A stretch of DNA of 51,477 nt, taken from positions 1 through 51,477 of the forward strand of contig CAIJYT010000285.1 in NCBI GenBank assembly GCA_903824935.1. The letters run 5' to 3'. How positions within the stretch are numbered: position 1 is the first letter of the stretch; every line of letters starts with the position of its first letter. The position numbers and the translations under genes were made by a program. Positions 34,265 to 42,417 of the stretch are shown piece by piece. The notes under the pieces are model-generated. The model worked only from the letters and a program-made list of their open reading frames with translations, ran no database searches and was not told the DNA's origin. The DNA comes from an uncultured Bacteroidales bacterium (GTDB taxonomy: Bacteria; Bacteroidota; Bacteroidia; Bacteroidales; FEN-979).

Positions 34265-35566
34265 TCACCACCACCTGATCCCTGCGAGCCTGCACAGTTC
34301 CATCCTTGATAACAACAGGTTATATTCAAATTGCAGGCGGCTGAGCTGTGCATCCTTATAATTGGTAATGGAAGTGAGAAGGTCGAGGTTGGTAATGACC
34401 CCATACTTGTAACGGTCGGTTGCAAGGTCCATGGCAATCTGGGCTGAACTGATCAGTGTATCGGCGCTTTCAAGTTTCCTTATATTTTTCTGAATATCCT
34501 CGAAAGAGTTGAGAATGTCTTTATTCAGGCTGACTTTCTGGGATTCCAGGGCCAGTTTTGATGCATTGAGATTGATGGTGGCCAGTTTCTTCTGGAGAGC
34601 GGGCCGGGCTGCAGAGATAATAGGGACAGTAAGGCCAACTCCAACGGCATAGTTGAATGTCATGGGATCAATGTCGGGCATGAAACCGTTCTTATATCCC
34701 AGGCCTGCCTGGAAACTGACCAGGGGCATGCGCAGGCGGTTGGCTGAAACAATATCCCACCCTGCCGATTTGATCTTATCGCCGGCTATCCTGATCTCGG
34801 GGTTGTTCTGGACTGCTATGGCAAGTATGGAATCGGTTGCCACCCTGAAGGTCGACTGGTTCACCACGGTATCATTGAGATACCCGCTGCCGCTGATCCC
34901 GGTGAGCATACCCAGGAGGTTGTATTGTTTTCCCAGCTGGGTTTGAAGGTCGGTATAAAAATTTTCGGCATTGGTGTATTTTACCTGGGTCGATACCAGG
35001 TCGTATTTCAGGGCATCGCCGTAATTAACTTTCACATTGATCTGCTGCAAGGTTGACTGGAGCAGGTTAATCTGTTCCTTCTGAACAGTCAGGCTTTTAT
35101 TAAGGAATATGATAGAGTAGTAGATCTGTGCCACCTGGTATGCCAGCTGGATCTTGAAACCATCGAGATTGTCCTTTGATGTTTCCAGATCGCTTTTTGC
35201 CTTGTTCACTGCTGCCGGGGTCCTCAGGTCGAGAATAGGCTGGGCGACACTTACAGAGGCATTGTAATTGTCGGCAGGCGCTACCCTGAAGGACTGGACC
35301 GTTGAACCCATGGGGATCTCAATGGCCGGGGTAGGGAAAATACGGCTATAAGATAAATTCACTCCCGCAATTGGCAGGTATCCTGCTTTCCCAAGGCTTA
35401 CCCTGACTTCACTCATACGCACCATGTCGGTCATCTCGCCCACCCTGGGATAATTCCGGAATGACTGTTCAACGAAATGTTTCAAAGTGGCCGGTGCCGG
35501 GATGTCCTGGGCCTGCAGGTTACTTGCGAAAAAACATATCAATATTGCTGACAGAAATGATTTCAT
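34265..35566 (-). CDS. TolC-family outer-membrane efflux channel
   Basis: 433 residues from ATG 35566; the frame extends to 35602 with a GTG only. Signal peptide ends at L-Q-A-Q. The protein has long helices and two repeated halves, as in TolC-like proteins (S-R-I-F-P-T-P-A-I-E-I-P, Q-P-I-L-D-L-R-T-P, G-L-T-V-P-I-I-S-A-A-R-P, D-R-Y-K-Y-G-V-I-T-N-L-D-L). It should form the outer-membrane duct of the efflux system encoded by the two upstream genes. It lies 66 bp after the MFS gene, a gap mostly filled by the 7-bp repeat at 35598-35632. Confidence 0.92.
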   Translation of the reverse strand: MKSFLSAILICFFASNLQAQDIPAPATLKHFVEQSFRNYPRVGEMTDMVRMSEVRVSLGKAGYLPIAGVNLSYSRIFPTPAIEIPMGSTVQSFRVAPADNYNASVSVAQPILDLRTPAAVNKAKSDLETSKDNLDGFKIQLAYQVAQIYYSIIFLNKSLTVQKEQINLLQSTLQQINVKVNYGDALKYDLVSTQVKYTNAENFYTDLQTQLGKQYNLLGMLTGISGSGYLNDTVVNQSTFRVATDSILAIAVQNNPEIRIAGDKIKSAGWDIVSANRLRMPLVSFQAGLGYKNGFMPDIDPMTFNYAVGVGLTVPIISAARPALQKKLATINLNASKLALESQKVSLNKDILNSFEDIQKNIRKLESADTLISSAQIAMDLATDRYKYGVITNLDLLTSITNYKDAQLSRLQFEYNLLLSRMELCRLAGIRWW

Positions 35567-35597
35567 TGGATGTAGTGTTTTAATTCTTTTATAACGG

Positions 35598-35632
35598 TTC
35601 ACGGTTCACGATTCACGATTCACGATTCACGA
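35598..35632. repeat. Five copies of TTCACGR between MFS and tolC genes
   Basis: Tandem heptads TTCACGG followed by four TTCACGA (35 bp). The array directly touches the MFS stop codon (35633-35635). Compare the arrays at 2245-2279 and 27105-27132. Confidence 0.95.
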
Positions 35633-37195
35633 TTAATGTGCCTCACTTGCTGCCGCTATCTGTCCGCCGAATAACTTCTTGTTTTTTGTGATGAAGATCA
35701 GGGGAAAGGCAATCAGAATAAACAGGGTTGCATAAAGGAATGCATCGAGATAGCTCAGCATAAATGTTTGCTTCATCACCGAAAGTTCTATCACCTGGTA
35801 GGTTTGCTGCTGCAGGTTTGCCGCCAGGGGGAGTTTTGCCTGAAGTCCCTGGTAAACCTGGTTATATCGTTCGGTGAACTGCTGGCCCCCGCTGTAAATA
35901 TTGCTGATCAGGTCCATCCGGTGAACTGCGACACGGTGTGCGATATAGTTGTTAATAATGGCAATGCCAAAAGATCCACCCATCTGCCGCATCATATTAT
36001 TCAAAGCGACGCCTTGCGGGATATCACGGGGCTGCAATCCGGCGACAGCCATCGCATTCAAAGGAACAAAAAGGCATGCCAGACCGGCTCCCCTTATCAT
36101 CAACGGCAGGGCAAAAAATCCTGAGGAAACATTCATGTCGGCTCTGGACATCAGTATACCGAAGCCCATCAGGGTAATGAATCCTAAGCCGACAAAAAGT
36201 TTGGGAGGTGTCCCTGCCGAGAGTGCCCTCCCAATGAATGGCATGAAGATGAGCGAAAGGATGGATGCGGGAAGCAGGGTGAGACCGGTCTCATAAGCAG
36301 TATAGCCTAGCACCCTTTGCAGCATCAGTGGAAAAATAAACACCGAGGTGAATAAAATAAACCCTACAATGAAGGTCAGGAGTGTTGTAAGTGCAAGGTT
36401 ACGGTCCTTAAGGATGCGGAGATTAACAACAGGTTCTTTCTGTTTCAGTTCCCACCAGATAAAGGTTACCAGCCCGATAACTGCAGTCACTGTTAGCCAG
36501 ATGATCAGTTTCGAATCGTACCAGTCTTCGTGTTCTCCCCGTTCAAGGACATACTGCAGTGAACCGATTCCTATAGTCAGAAGGAAGATCCCGCTCCAGT
36601 CTATTTTAGGTTTTATATGGATATCGAATCCCCTGGGGATAAACCGGTAGGTGAGGATGCTTGCAATAATTCCGAAGGGAACATTGATGTAAAATATCAG
36701 GGGCCATGAATAACTGTCGATAATCATGCCGCCAACCGTTGGGCCAAGTGTGGGGCCGAGCACGACCCCCATTCCGAAGAGTGCAGCTGCGAGCCCTCTT
36801 TGTTTGCCTGGGAAGGTTTCGAAAAGGATGGATTGTGAAGTTGAAAGTAGACCGCCACCGCCGAGACCCTGAACGAACCGCCACAATACGATTTGCCACA
36901 GGGAGACTGACATTCCGCAGAAAATGGAAGCGATGGTAAAAATGACGATAGAGGCCATGTAATAACGCCTGCGGCCGAAAAAGGCAGCCAGGAAACCTGT
37001 CATGGGGATGATGATCACGTTGGCTATGGCATAGGAAGTGATAACCCAGGCGATATCTTCGATGGATGCGCCGAGGTTGCCGGCCATCTGGTTGAGAGCG
37101 ACATTCACTATGGAAGTGTCGATCAGCTCCATGATGGCCGCCGAGATCGTCGTAAGGGCGATGATGATCTTTGCTGCTCTGCTCAGGGTTGACAT
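35633..37195 (-). CDS. emrB: MFS multidrug transporter, DHA2/EmrB type
   Basis: 520 residues with about 14 transmembrane helices. Typical features: N-terminal L-D-T-S-I-V-N-V-A-L-N and R-F-V-Q-G-L-G-G-G-G-L-L motifs, and G-P-T-L-G-P-T-V-G-G in helix 5 (motif C of drug antiporters). It exports drugs or hydrophobic acids by proton antiport and works with the HlyD protein 8 bp upstream and TolC downstream. The set is controlled by the divergent MarR gene. Confidence 0.93.
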   Translation of the reverse strand: MSTLSRAAKIIIALTTISAAIMELIDTSIVNVALNQMAGNLGASIEDIAWVITSYAIANVIIIPMTGFLAAFFGRRRYYMASIVIFTIASIFCGMSVSLWQIVLWRFVQGLGGGGLLSTSQSILFETFPGKQRGLAAALFGMGVVLGPTLGPTVGGMIIDSYSWPLIFYINVPFGIIASILTYRFIPRGFDIHIKPKIDWSGIFLLTIGIGSLQYVLERGEHEDWYDSKLIIWLTVTAVIGLVTFIWWELKQKEPVVNLRILKDRNLALTTLLTFIVGFILFTSVFIFPLMLQRVLGYTAYETGLTLLPASILSLIFMPFIGRALSAGTPPKLFVGLGFITLMGFGILMSRADMNVSSGFFALPLMIRGAGLACLFVPLNAMAVAGLQPRDIPQGVALNNMMRQMGGSFGIAIINNYIAHRVAVHRMDLISNIYSGGQQFTERYNQVYQGLQAKLPLAANLQQQTYQVIELSVMKQTFMLSYLDAFLYATLFILIAFPLIFITKNKKLFGGQIAAASEAH

Positions 37196-37203
37196 AGACT
37201 GGA

Positions 37204-38253
37204 TCAGATGTGAGCTGAAACAACCACGCTCATGCCGGCGCGAAGGATGTCTTTATATTTTTCCGCATCAATGATCTCGATGCGTATCGGGACGCGCTGG
37301 GTCACTTTTACAAAATTTCCCGTGGCGTTATCGGGGGGCAGAAGTGAAAACCTGGCTCCTGTTGCATCGGAGAGTGAAACAATCTTTCCCTCGACATCCA
37401 GGTTGGGATAGCCGTCAATTTTAATGGAAACTACCTGTCCCTGGTGCAGGTTTTTAAGCTGGTTCTCTTTGAAATTTGCAACTACCCAACGGCTTTCAGT
37501 GTTTACTATGGTGAAGAGGGGAGTGCCTGACTGGATGAACTGACCCTGGTCAACATTTCTCTTTCCAAGTTTGCCGTCGGCTATTGCATAAATACTGCAA
37601 TATGAAAGTTTAAGTTTTTGCTGGTCGATACGGGCTTTTTTAACATCAGCCTGGGCTTGTGCCTTGCCTACCAGTGATCTCAGGACTTCCAGCCTTGTTT
37701 CAGCAACCCTCACTTCAATCTGGCTTGTTTCAAGTTGTTTGTTCGTCACGTCGAAGTTTGACTGGCTGTCGTCGACCTGCCTTTTAGTGATGGCATTGCC
37801 TTCAAACAGTTTCTTATCGCGGTTCAGGTCATTGGCTGCTTTGGACTGCCTTATCCTGGTGACTTCCAGGTTTGATTTTGCCGAGGAAAGGGAGGCTTCG
37901 GCATTGGTCAGCGATGCTTTCGCATTTTCAATATCCGATAACGACTGGCTGAAATCAGCCTGCATCTCCTGGAGCTGCAGCCTGAGTTCCGTGGAATCAA
38001 CCACCATCAGGAGCTGCCCCCTGGTCACATTCACATAGTCATCGACATAAATCTTATCCACGTAACCCGAAACCCTTGAAAGGATGGGCACCAGCCTCAT
38101 CTCGACCTGGGCATTGTCGGTTTCTTCATGATGAATTGCGTACCAGACTTCTTTGGTGAGGTAGATCAAAGCAATTATGACAACCGTGCTGATAATGATC
38201 CTGGGCAATATTTTTTTCCCGCTTTTTCGTTCTTTTCCGGAATCAGTGTCCAT
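37204..38253 (-). CDS. emrA: HlyD/EmrA-type membrane fusion protein
   Basis: 349 residues. One N-terminal transmembrane anchor (about 15-31), a lipoyl/barrel-sandwich domain (D-N-A-Q-V-E-M-R-L-V-P-I-L-S-R-V-S-G-Y-V-D-K-I-Y), a coiled-coil hairpin (about 80-200), then G-Q-F-I-Q-S-G-T-P-L-F-T-I-V of the second barrel half and a beta-barrel domain. It links the MFS pump to TolC. It starts the operon, 8 bp before emrB, and is divergent from marR with 88 bp between them. Confidence 0.92.
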   Translation of the reverse strand: MDTDSGKERKSGKKILPRIIISTVVIIALIYLTKEVWYAIHHEETDNAQVEMRLVPILSRVSGYVDKIYVDDYVNVTRGQLLMVVDSTELRLQLQEMQADFSQSLSDIENAKASLTNAEASLSSAKSNLEVTRIRQSKAANDLNRDKKLFEGNAITKRQVDDSQSNFDVTNKQLETSQIEVRVAETRLEVLRSLVGKAQAQADVKKARIDQQKLKLSYCSIYAIADGKLGKRNVDQGQFIQSGTPLFTIVNTESRWVVANFKENQLKNLHQGQVVSIKIDGYPNLDVEGKIVSLSDATGARFSLLPPDNATGNFVKVTQRVPIRIEIIDAEKYKDILRAGMSVVVSAHI

Positions 38254-38276
38254 GTAAATTGTTTTTTATATTTTTG

Positions 38277-38309
38277 CAAAAGTAAACTAAGTTGACGAAT
38301 AATAGACAA
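38277..38309 (-). promoter_or_regulatory. Promoter of the emrAB-tolC operon
   Basis: On the minus strand: TTG (38309-38307), 22-bp spacer, TACTTTTG (38284-38277), a perfect -7 box. It lies between the two AAGTTGAC repeats and the emrA start. Confidence 0.6.
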
Positions 38310-38319
38310 TGAAGTTGAC
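38289..38319. promoter_or_regulatory. Direct repeats AAGTTGAC, candidate MarR operator
   Basis: AAGTTGAC occurs at 38289-38296 and 38312-38319, 23 bp apart (about two helical turns). The first copy overlaps the spacer of the emrA promoter and the second is 22 bp before the marR start. MarR-type repressors usually bind inverted repeats, so the exact operator is uncertain. Confidence 0.45.
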
Positions 38320-38341
38320 TAATTTTTTATAAAATATTTTT

Positions 38342-38839
38342 ATGCTCTCGAAATCAGTCAGAACAAAGCTTCTTAAAAAGAGGCCCCCCAAGGAGGAAAG
38401 TGTCGGCCGCCTCATCTACCTTTTATACCGGCATCTGACAGCCTGGGGTGAAAGCCGGTGGCCGAAAGTCGGGCTTCATGCATTCGGACCAAGTCATATT
38501 CATCTCCTTGCCACTATCGGCCTTGAGGGTGTTTCAAACAGCGGGATGGCAAGGCGGGCTAAAGTTTCGAAGCAAGCAATGAGCAAACTGGTGAAGGACA
38601 TGCTGGCGCTTGGGCTGATCGTAATCCAGGTGAATGAGAATGACAGCCGCTGCAATATCATATCGCTTACCGACAAGGGAGCAGAGGCTCTCATGCAAAT
38701 ATGGGAAACCAATGACCTGCTAAAAAAACAGGTTGAAAAACGCCTGGGCATGGCAAAATCAAAAAGGATACTCACCCTGATGGATGAACTGGTGGATGCA
38801 CTGGATGCCGAAGAGGAGCAATCAGGCCAGGCGGGCTGA
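38342..38839 (+). CDS. MarR-family transcriptional regulator
   Basis: 165 residues. Winged helix-turn-helix (about 40-110) with the wing D-S-R-C-N-I-I-S-L-T-D-K-G typical of MarR (D-x-R-x-x-x-x-x-L-T-x-x-G), flanked by dimerisation helices. The recognition helix is near K-V-S-K-Q-A-M-S-K-L. It is divergent from the emrA-emrB-tolC operon and probably represses it until a drug or phenolic ligand binds. It converges with the next gene, ending 5 bp before it. Confidence 0.92.
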   Translation: MLSKSVRTKLLKKRPPKEESVGRLIYLLYRHLTAWGESRWPKVGLHAFGPSHIHLLATIGLEGVSNSGMARRAKVSKQAMSKLVKDMLALGLIVIQVNENDSRCNIISLTDKGAEALMQIWETNDLLKKQVEKRLGMAKSKRILTLMDELVDALDAEEEQSGQAG

Positions 38840-38844
38840 AAGAA

Positions 38845-41800
38845 TCAGTCTTTCTTTAATACCTTTATCCTGTATGTTACTCCTGAGTTATCAGTCAGTA
38901 TGAAATAGTAAGCCCCGGCCTGTTTATTTGCAAGGTTCATGAGGTATGTTGTTGAAGGATGTTCAATGGCCCCCTGTTCAACAACCTGTCCTGCCGAAGA
39001 AACCAGCCTGTAATTAAATCGTTCCCCCGGGGGGAGGCTTAAATTGACGTATCCATCGGCGGGTACAGGGAAAGCGGTAAGGTTGTATGCCGGGGGAACT
39101 TTTTCGGTGCCTGCAGGGTAGTCAACGCATCCCACCAGGCTGAATTCAGCTGCAGATGCCCAGGGATTGCCATTGACTTCCGAGAGCGCCCTCAACCTGA
39201 AAAACCTTCCGGATTTTGCAGAATCGAGAACTACGGTCTGGGGTGCGCTGGTATTTACAAACTGGCCTGTTTTAACCGGAACTCCCCAATTAAGGGTATC
39301 ATCGCCAATATAGAGTTCATATTCTTTGATGCGGCCATTTTCGCCGTCCTGCCTGGTAAGATAAATGAACTTATAGATCTGGTATTCCTGGCCAAGCGCT
39401 ATCCGTATTTCGTGAGGATAAGGAACATCACCAGTACTCCAGGCCGTATGCCAGATGGTTGAAGGATCATTGTCGAAGCTCATGACTGCATAACCCGGGT
39501 AATTCAATTCTTCGCTGTCGACATAAAGCAGGGACCATATTGATTTAGGCAGTATGTCGGGGTTGTTGCAATCGTAAATCGAAGGGCAGGTCGTGGCCGT
39601 TACCATTCCTGCGATTGAACGGGTGTAAGCCTGGCCGTTTTGAGTTACTGTAAGGCTTACATCGTAACTTCCCGGGCTGCCAAGCACAACCCTTGGGTTG
39701 CGGATGTCGGGGTTCTCTAGCCATGCCGGTGCTGGACTGATGCTCCAGTGCCACGTGGCCCCGGAATGGTCCAGTATTGAATGATCATCAAAGAAAAGGG
39801 TATCAGTCATGCAGTCGTAATGTGCTTTTTCTACCCAGGGATTGACGATGGGCTTGAAATCGGTTTCCTGCATGGGTGATGACCATACACCGCAGTTACC
39901 GGCGGAACGAAGTTTGGCGTCCCTGTAAAACGGCAATGCCAGGTTGACGTCCATTCCCGCAGGATAATTATTGTCATAGGCCTCCCAATCGCTCATCCCT
40001 TCTTTCCTGTAAAACACCTTTGCCACATGACCGTTTTTTGCCTGTGTGTAGAGATACACCAGGTCCTGCCCCGAGGCAGTAGGTTGAATGTTGATGCATT
40101 TCAGGTATTCCACGACAGAACCTGTCCAGTCGGTCCAGGTATCGCCACCGTCGGTTGATTTGAATACTTTTCCAAGATCGGCCGACCAGGTCCCGTTCTG
40201 CAGGCATGCATAGACTATATTTTCACTATACGGGGAGATTGCAAAAAAGAGCTTGCCCTTCCAGTTTGAAGTCCCGTTTGGAGGCGAGGTCAGGGAGGGC
40301 TTTAAAACCCAGCTGAGACCTCCGTCAGTACTTTTATACAGGCCCCGGTTTACTATATCGGCATAGAAAACCGTTGGGTTGCTATAGCTGGTCTGCAAAT
40401 ACCTTACCTCGTCGGGAAAATTGTAAACCAGGTCCCAGGTCACGCCCATATCAATACTTTTCCAAAACCCGGTACCGTTGCCCAGGTATATCGTTCCGTA
40501 GTAATTGGGGTGAAATACCATATTGCCCCTTCTCCCGCCATATTCATCCATGTTGGGATATTTGCTGAAGATAAAACGGCCGTCGGGTTTTCCTTCGGCA
40601 GTTGAAGGCAGAATCCAGCCATTGCCCAGGTCATTGAACGCTGCATACCGGCTTTTACCTTGTAGCACCCAGCCTGTAGGAGATTCAGCGCCTCCCATCC
40701 GCAGTGCTTTAGGCTGATAAAAATCTGCCATGGCGGTATTTCCGTTATGGTACCTTCCGCCTACCACAATATCTTCATTCCAGCCCTGATCAAACCCCCA
40801 CATATCGGAGCCTTCGAGTCCGTTCACCCTTACAAAATAATTTGCCTGCAAAGTGAAATTATCAGTGGTATAGTTCATTCCACCGTCTGTCGAAACCCAG
40901 GTATTGCCATTAGGGAGCATTTTGATATCCTGAATGTCGGGATGGATGCTGAAGCTCCCGGCATAACCTCCGACGGCAGAAAAAGTGCTGCCTCCGTTCA
41001 CCGATTTGTAAAAGGTTTGAGTGCCCACCAGGATGATGTTTGCATCGACCGGGGAAATATCCAGGACCAGGTCGAAATAGCCCTGCCCGTTGTCCATAGG
41101 GAAGCTTCCTGTTTTGCCTGTCGCCAGCAGGGACCAGTTCCAGGTACTTCCGCTCAGCGTTCCTTTTAAGAGGTAAGGAGTGCTGTTGGAGCTGAGTAAA
41201 ACTGCCATGAGGGTATTCGGGTTTGCGGGAGTCACTGCAAGAAGCCCCCCGCTTGATTCGGTATAGGTTGAAGGGAAGGATGCCTGGACCTGGAAAGAAA
41301 CACCCCCGTCAACGGAAGTGATTAATGAGAAGTTTCCGCCCGATTTGGTCAGGGCAAAGATCTGTGAATTATCGTTTGTCTTTATCTCTGCATCATATAC
41401 AGGGGCAGTCCATTTTTGGGTCCAGCTTGTTCCTCCGTTAGTGCTTATGAAAAGTCCGCTGGCTGAAGCAGCCAGTATTTTCTGGGGATTTGAGGCATCT
41501 ATCCTGAGCCGGTCGGCGTAAAAAAGGCTGCCTGAAGGCAGCAGGGGAGTCCAGGTCACCCCTCCGTCGATAGTTTTGTGGACCTGGTTGCCTGCCGCTG
41601 CATATACTTCATCAGGATTCGAAGGATGCACTGCAATGGCTGTAACAGCGCCTCCGAAATAATATCCCGGGGCAAGCAATGACCAGGTCATCCCCTGGTC
41701 GGTGGTCTTGTTCACAAACCCAGTTTCGGTGCCGCAGTAAATGGTGTTGTTGTCGGAAGCAGCAACATCAAATGAATAAACGTTCGCCTGCCAGGGACAT

Positions 41801-42276
41801 GAACCGGGAGGCGATGGAGAGCCTGATTCATTGAGCCAGTAGGTCTCTTTGGGCCCTAAAAAAGTCCAGTTGGAATTCGAGGTCTGGGGACTTTTAATCC
41901 CCCGGCTTGCCTTAACCTGTGCTTCATTAAGGTCGCGGTAATACTTTTCCATATCGGGCAAAACAATCGTCCCGTCGGAAAGTGCATAGGATTCAACAGT
42001 CCGGCTCCATATCCTGAAATACCTGATCACAGGGCTTTCTTCCCCCTGGTGTGCCTGCATCCAGGTGTTGAACTCCCTGGTGATGTCGTTGTAATTCACC
42101 GGCGACTGGTAGAGCATCCTGGCCCATGAGGGGAAGTCTTCACTGTAAGCCGGTTTGTAGCTCCTGACGATACCGGGTATTTCATCATAGGGAGTGAACT
42201 GGTCCTGGCCGGCAGCTGATATGCTGAAAAGGCAAAATAACAGCGAGATAAGGTGAATTCTTGATACAGGGTTCAT
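38845..42276 (-). CDS. Large secreted Asp-box protein with discoidin and T9SS domains
   Basis: 1143 residues. Signal peptide at 1-23. Residues about 140-800 contain at least nine Asp-box/BNR-type repeats (for example T-D-Q-G-M-T-W, K-T-I-D-G-G-V-T-W, K-S-T-D-G-G-D-T-W), which fold as a beta-propeller of the VPS10/sortilin or sialidase class. A PKD-like domain follows (about 825-898), then an F5/8-type C (discoidin) domain (about 900-1054) and a T9SS type A sorting domain (about 1064-1143, L-T-A-F-P-V-P-A-D-G). It is probably secreted and anchored to the cell surface. No catalytic residues can be assigned; carbohydrate or protein binding is likely. It is divergent from the sialidase-like gene at 42418. 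Confidence 0.85.
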   Translation of the reverse strand: MNPVSRIHLISLLFCLFSISAAGQDQFTPYDEIPGIVRSYKPAYSEDFPSWARMLYQSPVNYNDITREFNTWMQAHQGEESPVIRYFRIWSRTVESYALSDGTIVLPDMEKYYRDLNEAQVKASRGIKSPQTSNSNWTFLGPKETYWLNESGSPSPPGSCPWQANVYSFDVAASDNNTIYCGTETGFVNKTTDQGMTWSLLAPGYYFGGAVTAIAVHPSNPDEVYAAAGNQVHKTIDGGVTWTPLLPSGSLFYADRLRIDASNPQKILAASASGLFISTNGGTSWTQKWTAPVYDAEIKTNDNSQIFALTKSGGNFSLITSVDGGVSFQVQASFPSTYTESSGGLLAVTPANPNTLMAVLLSSNSTPYLLKGTLSGSTWNWSLLATGKTGSFPMDNGQGYFDLVLDISPVDANIILVGTQTFYKSVNGGSTFSAVGGYAGSFSIHPDIQDIKMLPNGNTWVSTDGGMNYTTDNFTLQANYFVRVNGLEGSDMWGFDQGWNEDIVVGGRYHNGNTAMADFYQPKALRMGGAESPTGWVLQGKSRYAAFNDLGNGWILPSTAEGKPDGRFIFSKYPNMDEYGGRRGNMVFHPNYYGTIYLGNGTGFWKSIDMGVTWDLVYNFPDEVRYLQTSYSNPTVFYADIVNRGLYKSTDGGLSWVLKPSLTSPPNGTSNWKGKLFFAISPYSENIVYACLQNGTWSADLGKVFKSTDGGDTWTDWTGSVVEYLKCINIQPTASGQDLVYLYTQAKNGHVAKVFYRKEGMSDWEAYDNNYPAGMDVNLALPFYRDAKLRSAGNCGVWSSPMQETDFKPIVNPWVEKAHYDCMTDTLFFDDHSILDHSGATWHWSISPAPAWLENPDIRNPRVVLGSPGSYDVSLTVTQNGQAYTRSIAGMVTATTCPSIYDCNNPDILPKSIWSLLYVDSEELNYPGYAVMSFDNDPSTIWHTAWSTGDVPYPHEIRIALGQEYQIYKFIYLTRQDGENGRIKEYELYIGDDTLNWGVPVKTGQFVNTSAPQTVVLDSAKSGRFFRLRALSEVNGNPWASAAEFSLVGCVDYPAGTEKVPPAYNLTAFPVPADGYVNLSLPPGERFNYRLVSSAGQVVEQGAIEHPSTTYLMNLANKQAGAYYFILTDNSGVTYRIKVLKKD

Positions 42277-42279
42277 CTG

Positions 42280-42308
42280 TAAAAGTATTACGTTTAATAA
42301 CTATACAA
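42280..42308 (-). promoter_or_regulatory. Possible promoter of the large Asp-box gene
   Basis: On the minus strand: TTG (42308-42306), 18-bp spacer, TACTTTTA (42287-42280). The -7 box is only 3 bp before the ATG at 42276, so the mRNA would be leaderless or the start lies further in. Weak. Confidence 0.3.
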
Positions 42309-42354
42309 AATTAGATCACATTTTCGGATTTCCCGGTGATTTGGGAGCAGTGAA

Positions 42355-42384
42355 TTGAAAAACATTTAAAAATTTGTACTTTCG
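42355..42384 (+). promoter_or_regulatory. Promoter of the sialidase-like gene
   Basis: TTG (42355-42357), 19-bp spacer, TACTTTCG (42377-42384), 7/8 match to the -7 box. Leader about 27 nt before ATG 42418. Confidence 0.5.
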
Positions 42385-42417
42385 TGAGGATAAATTCAAG
42401 TCAACGGATAAATTAAA

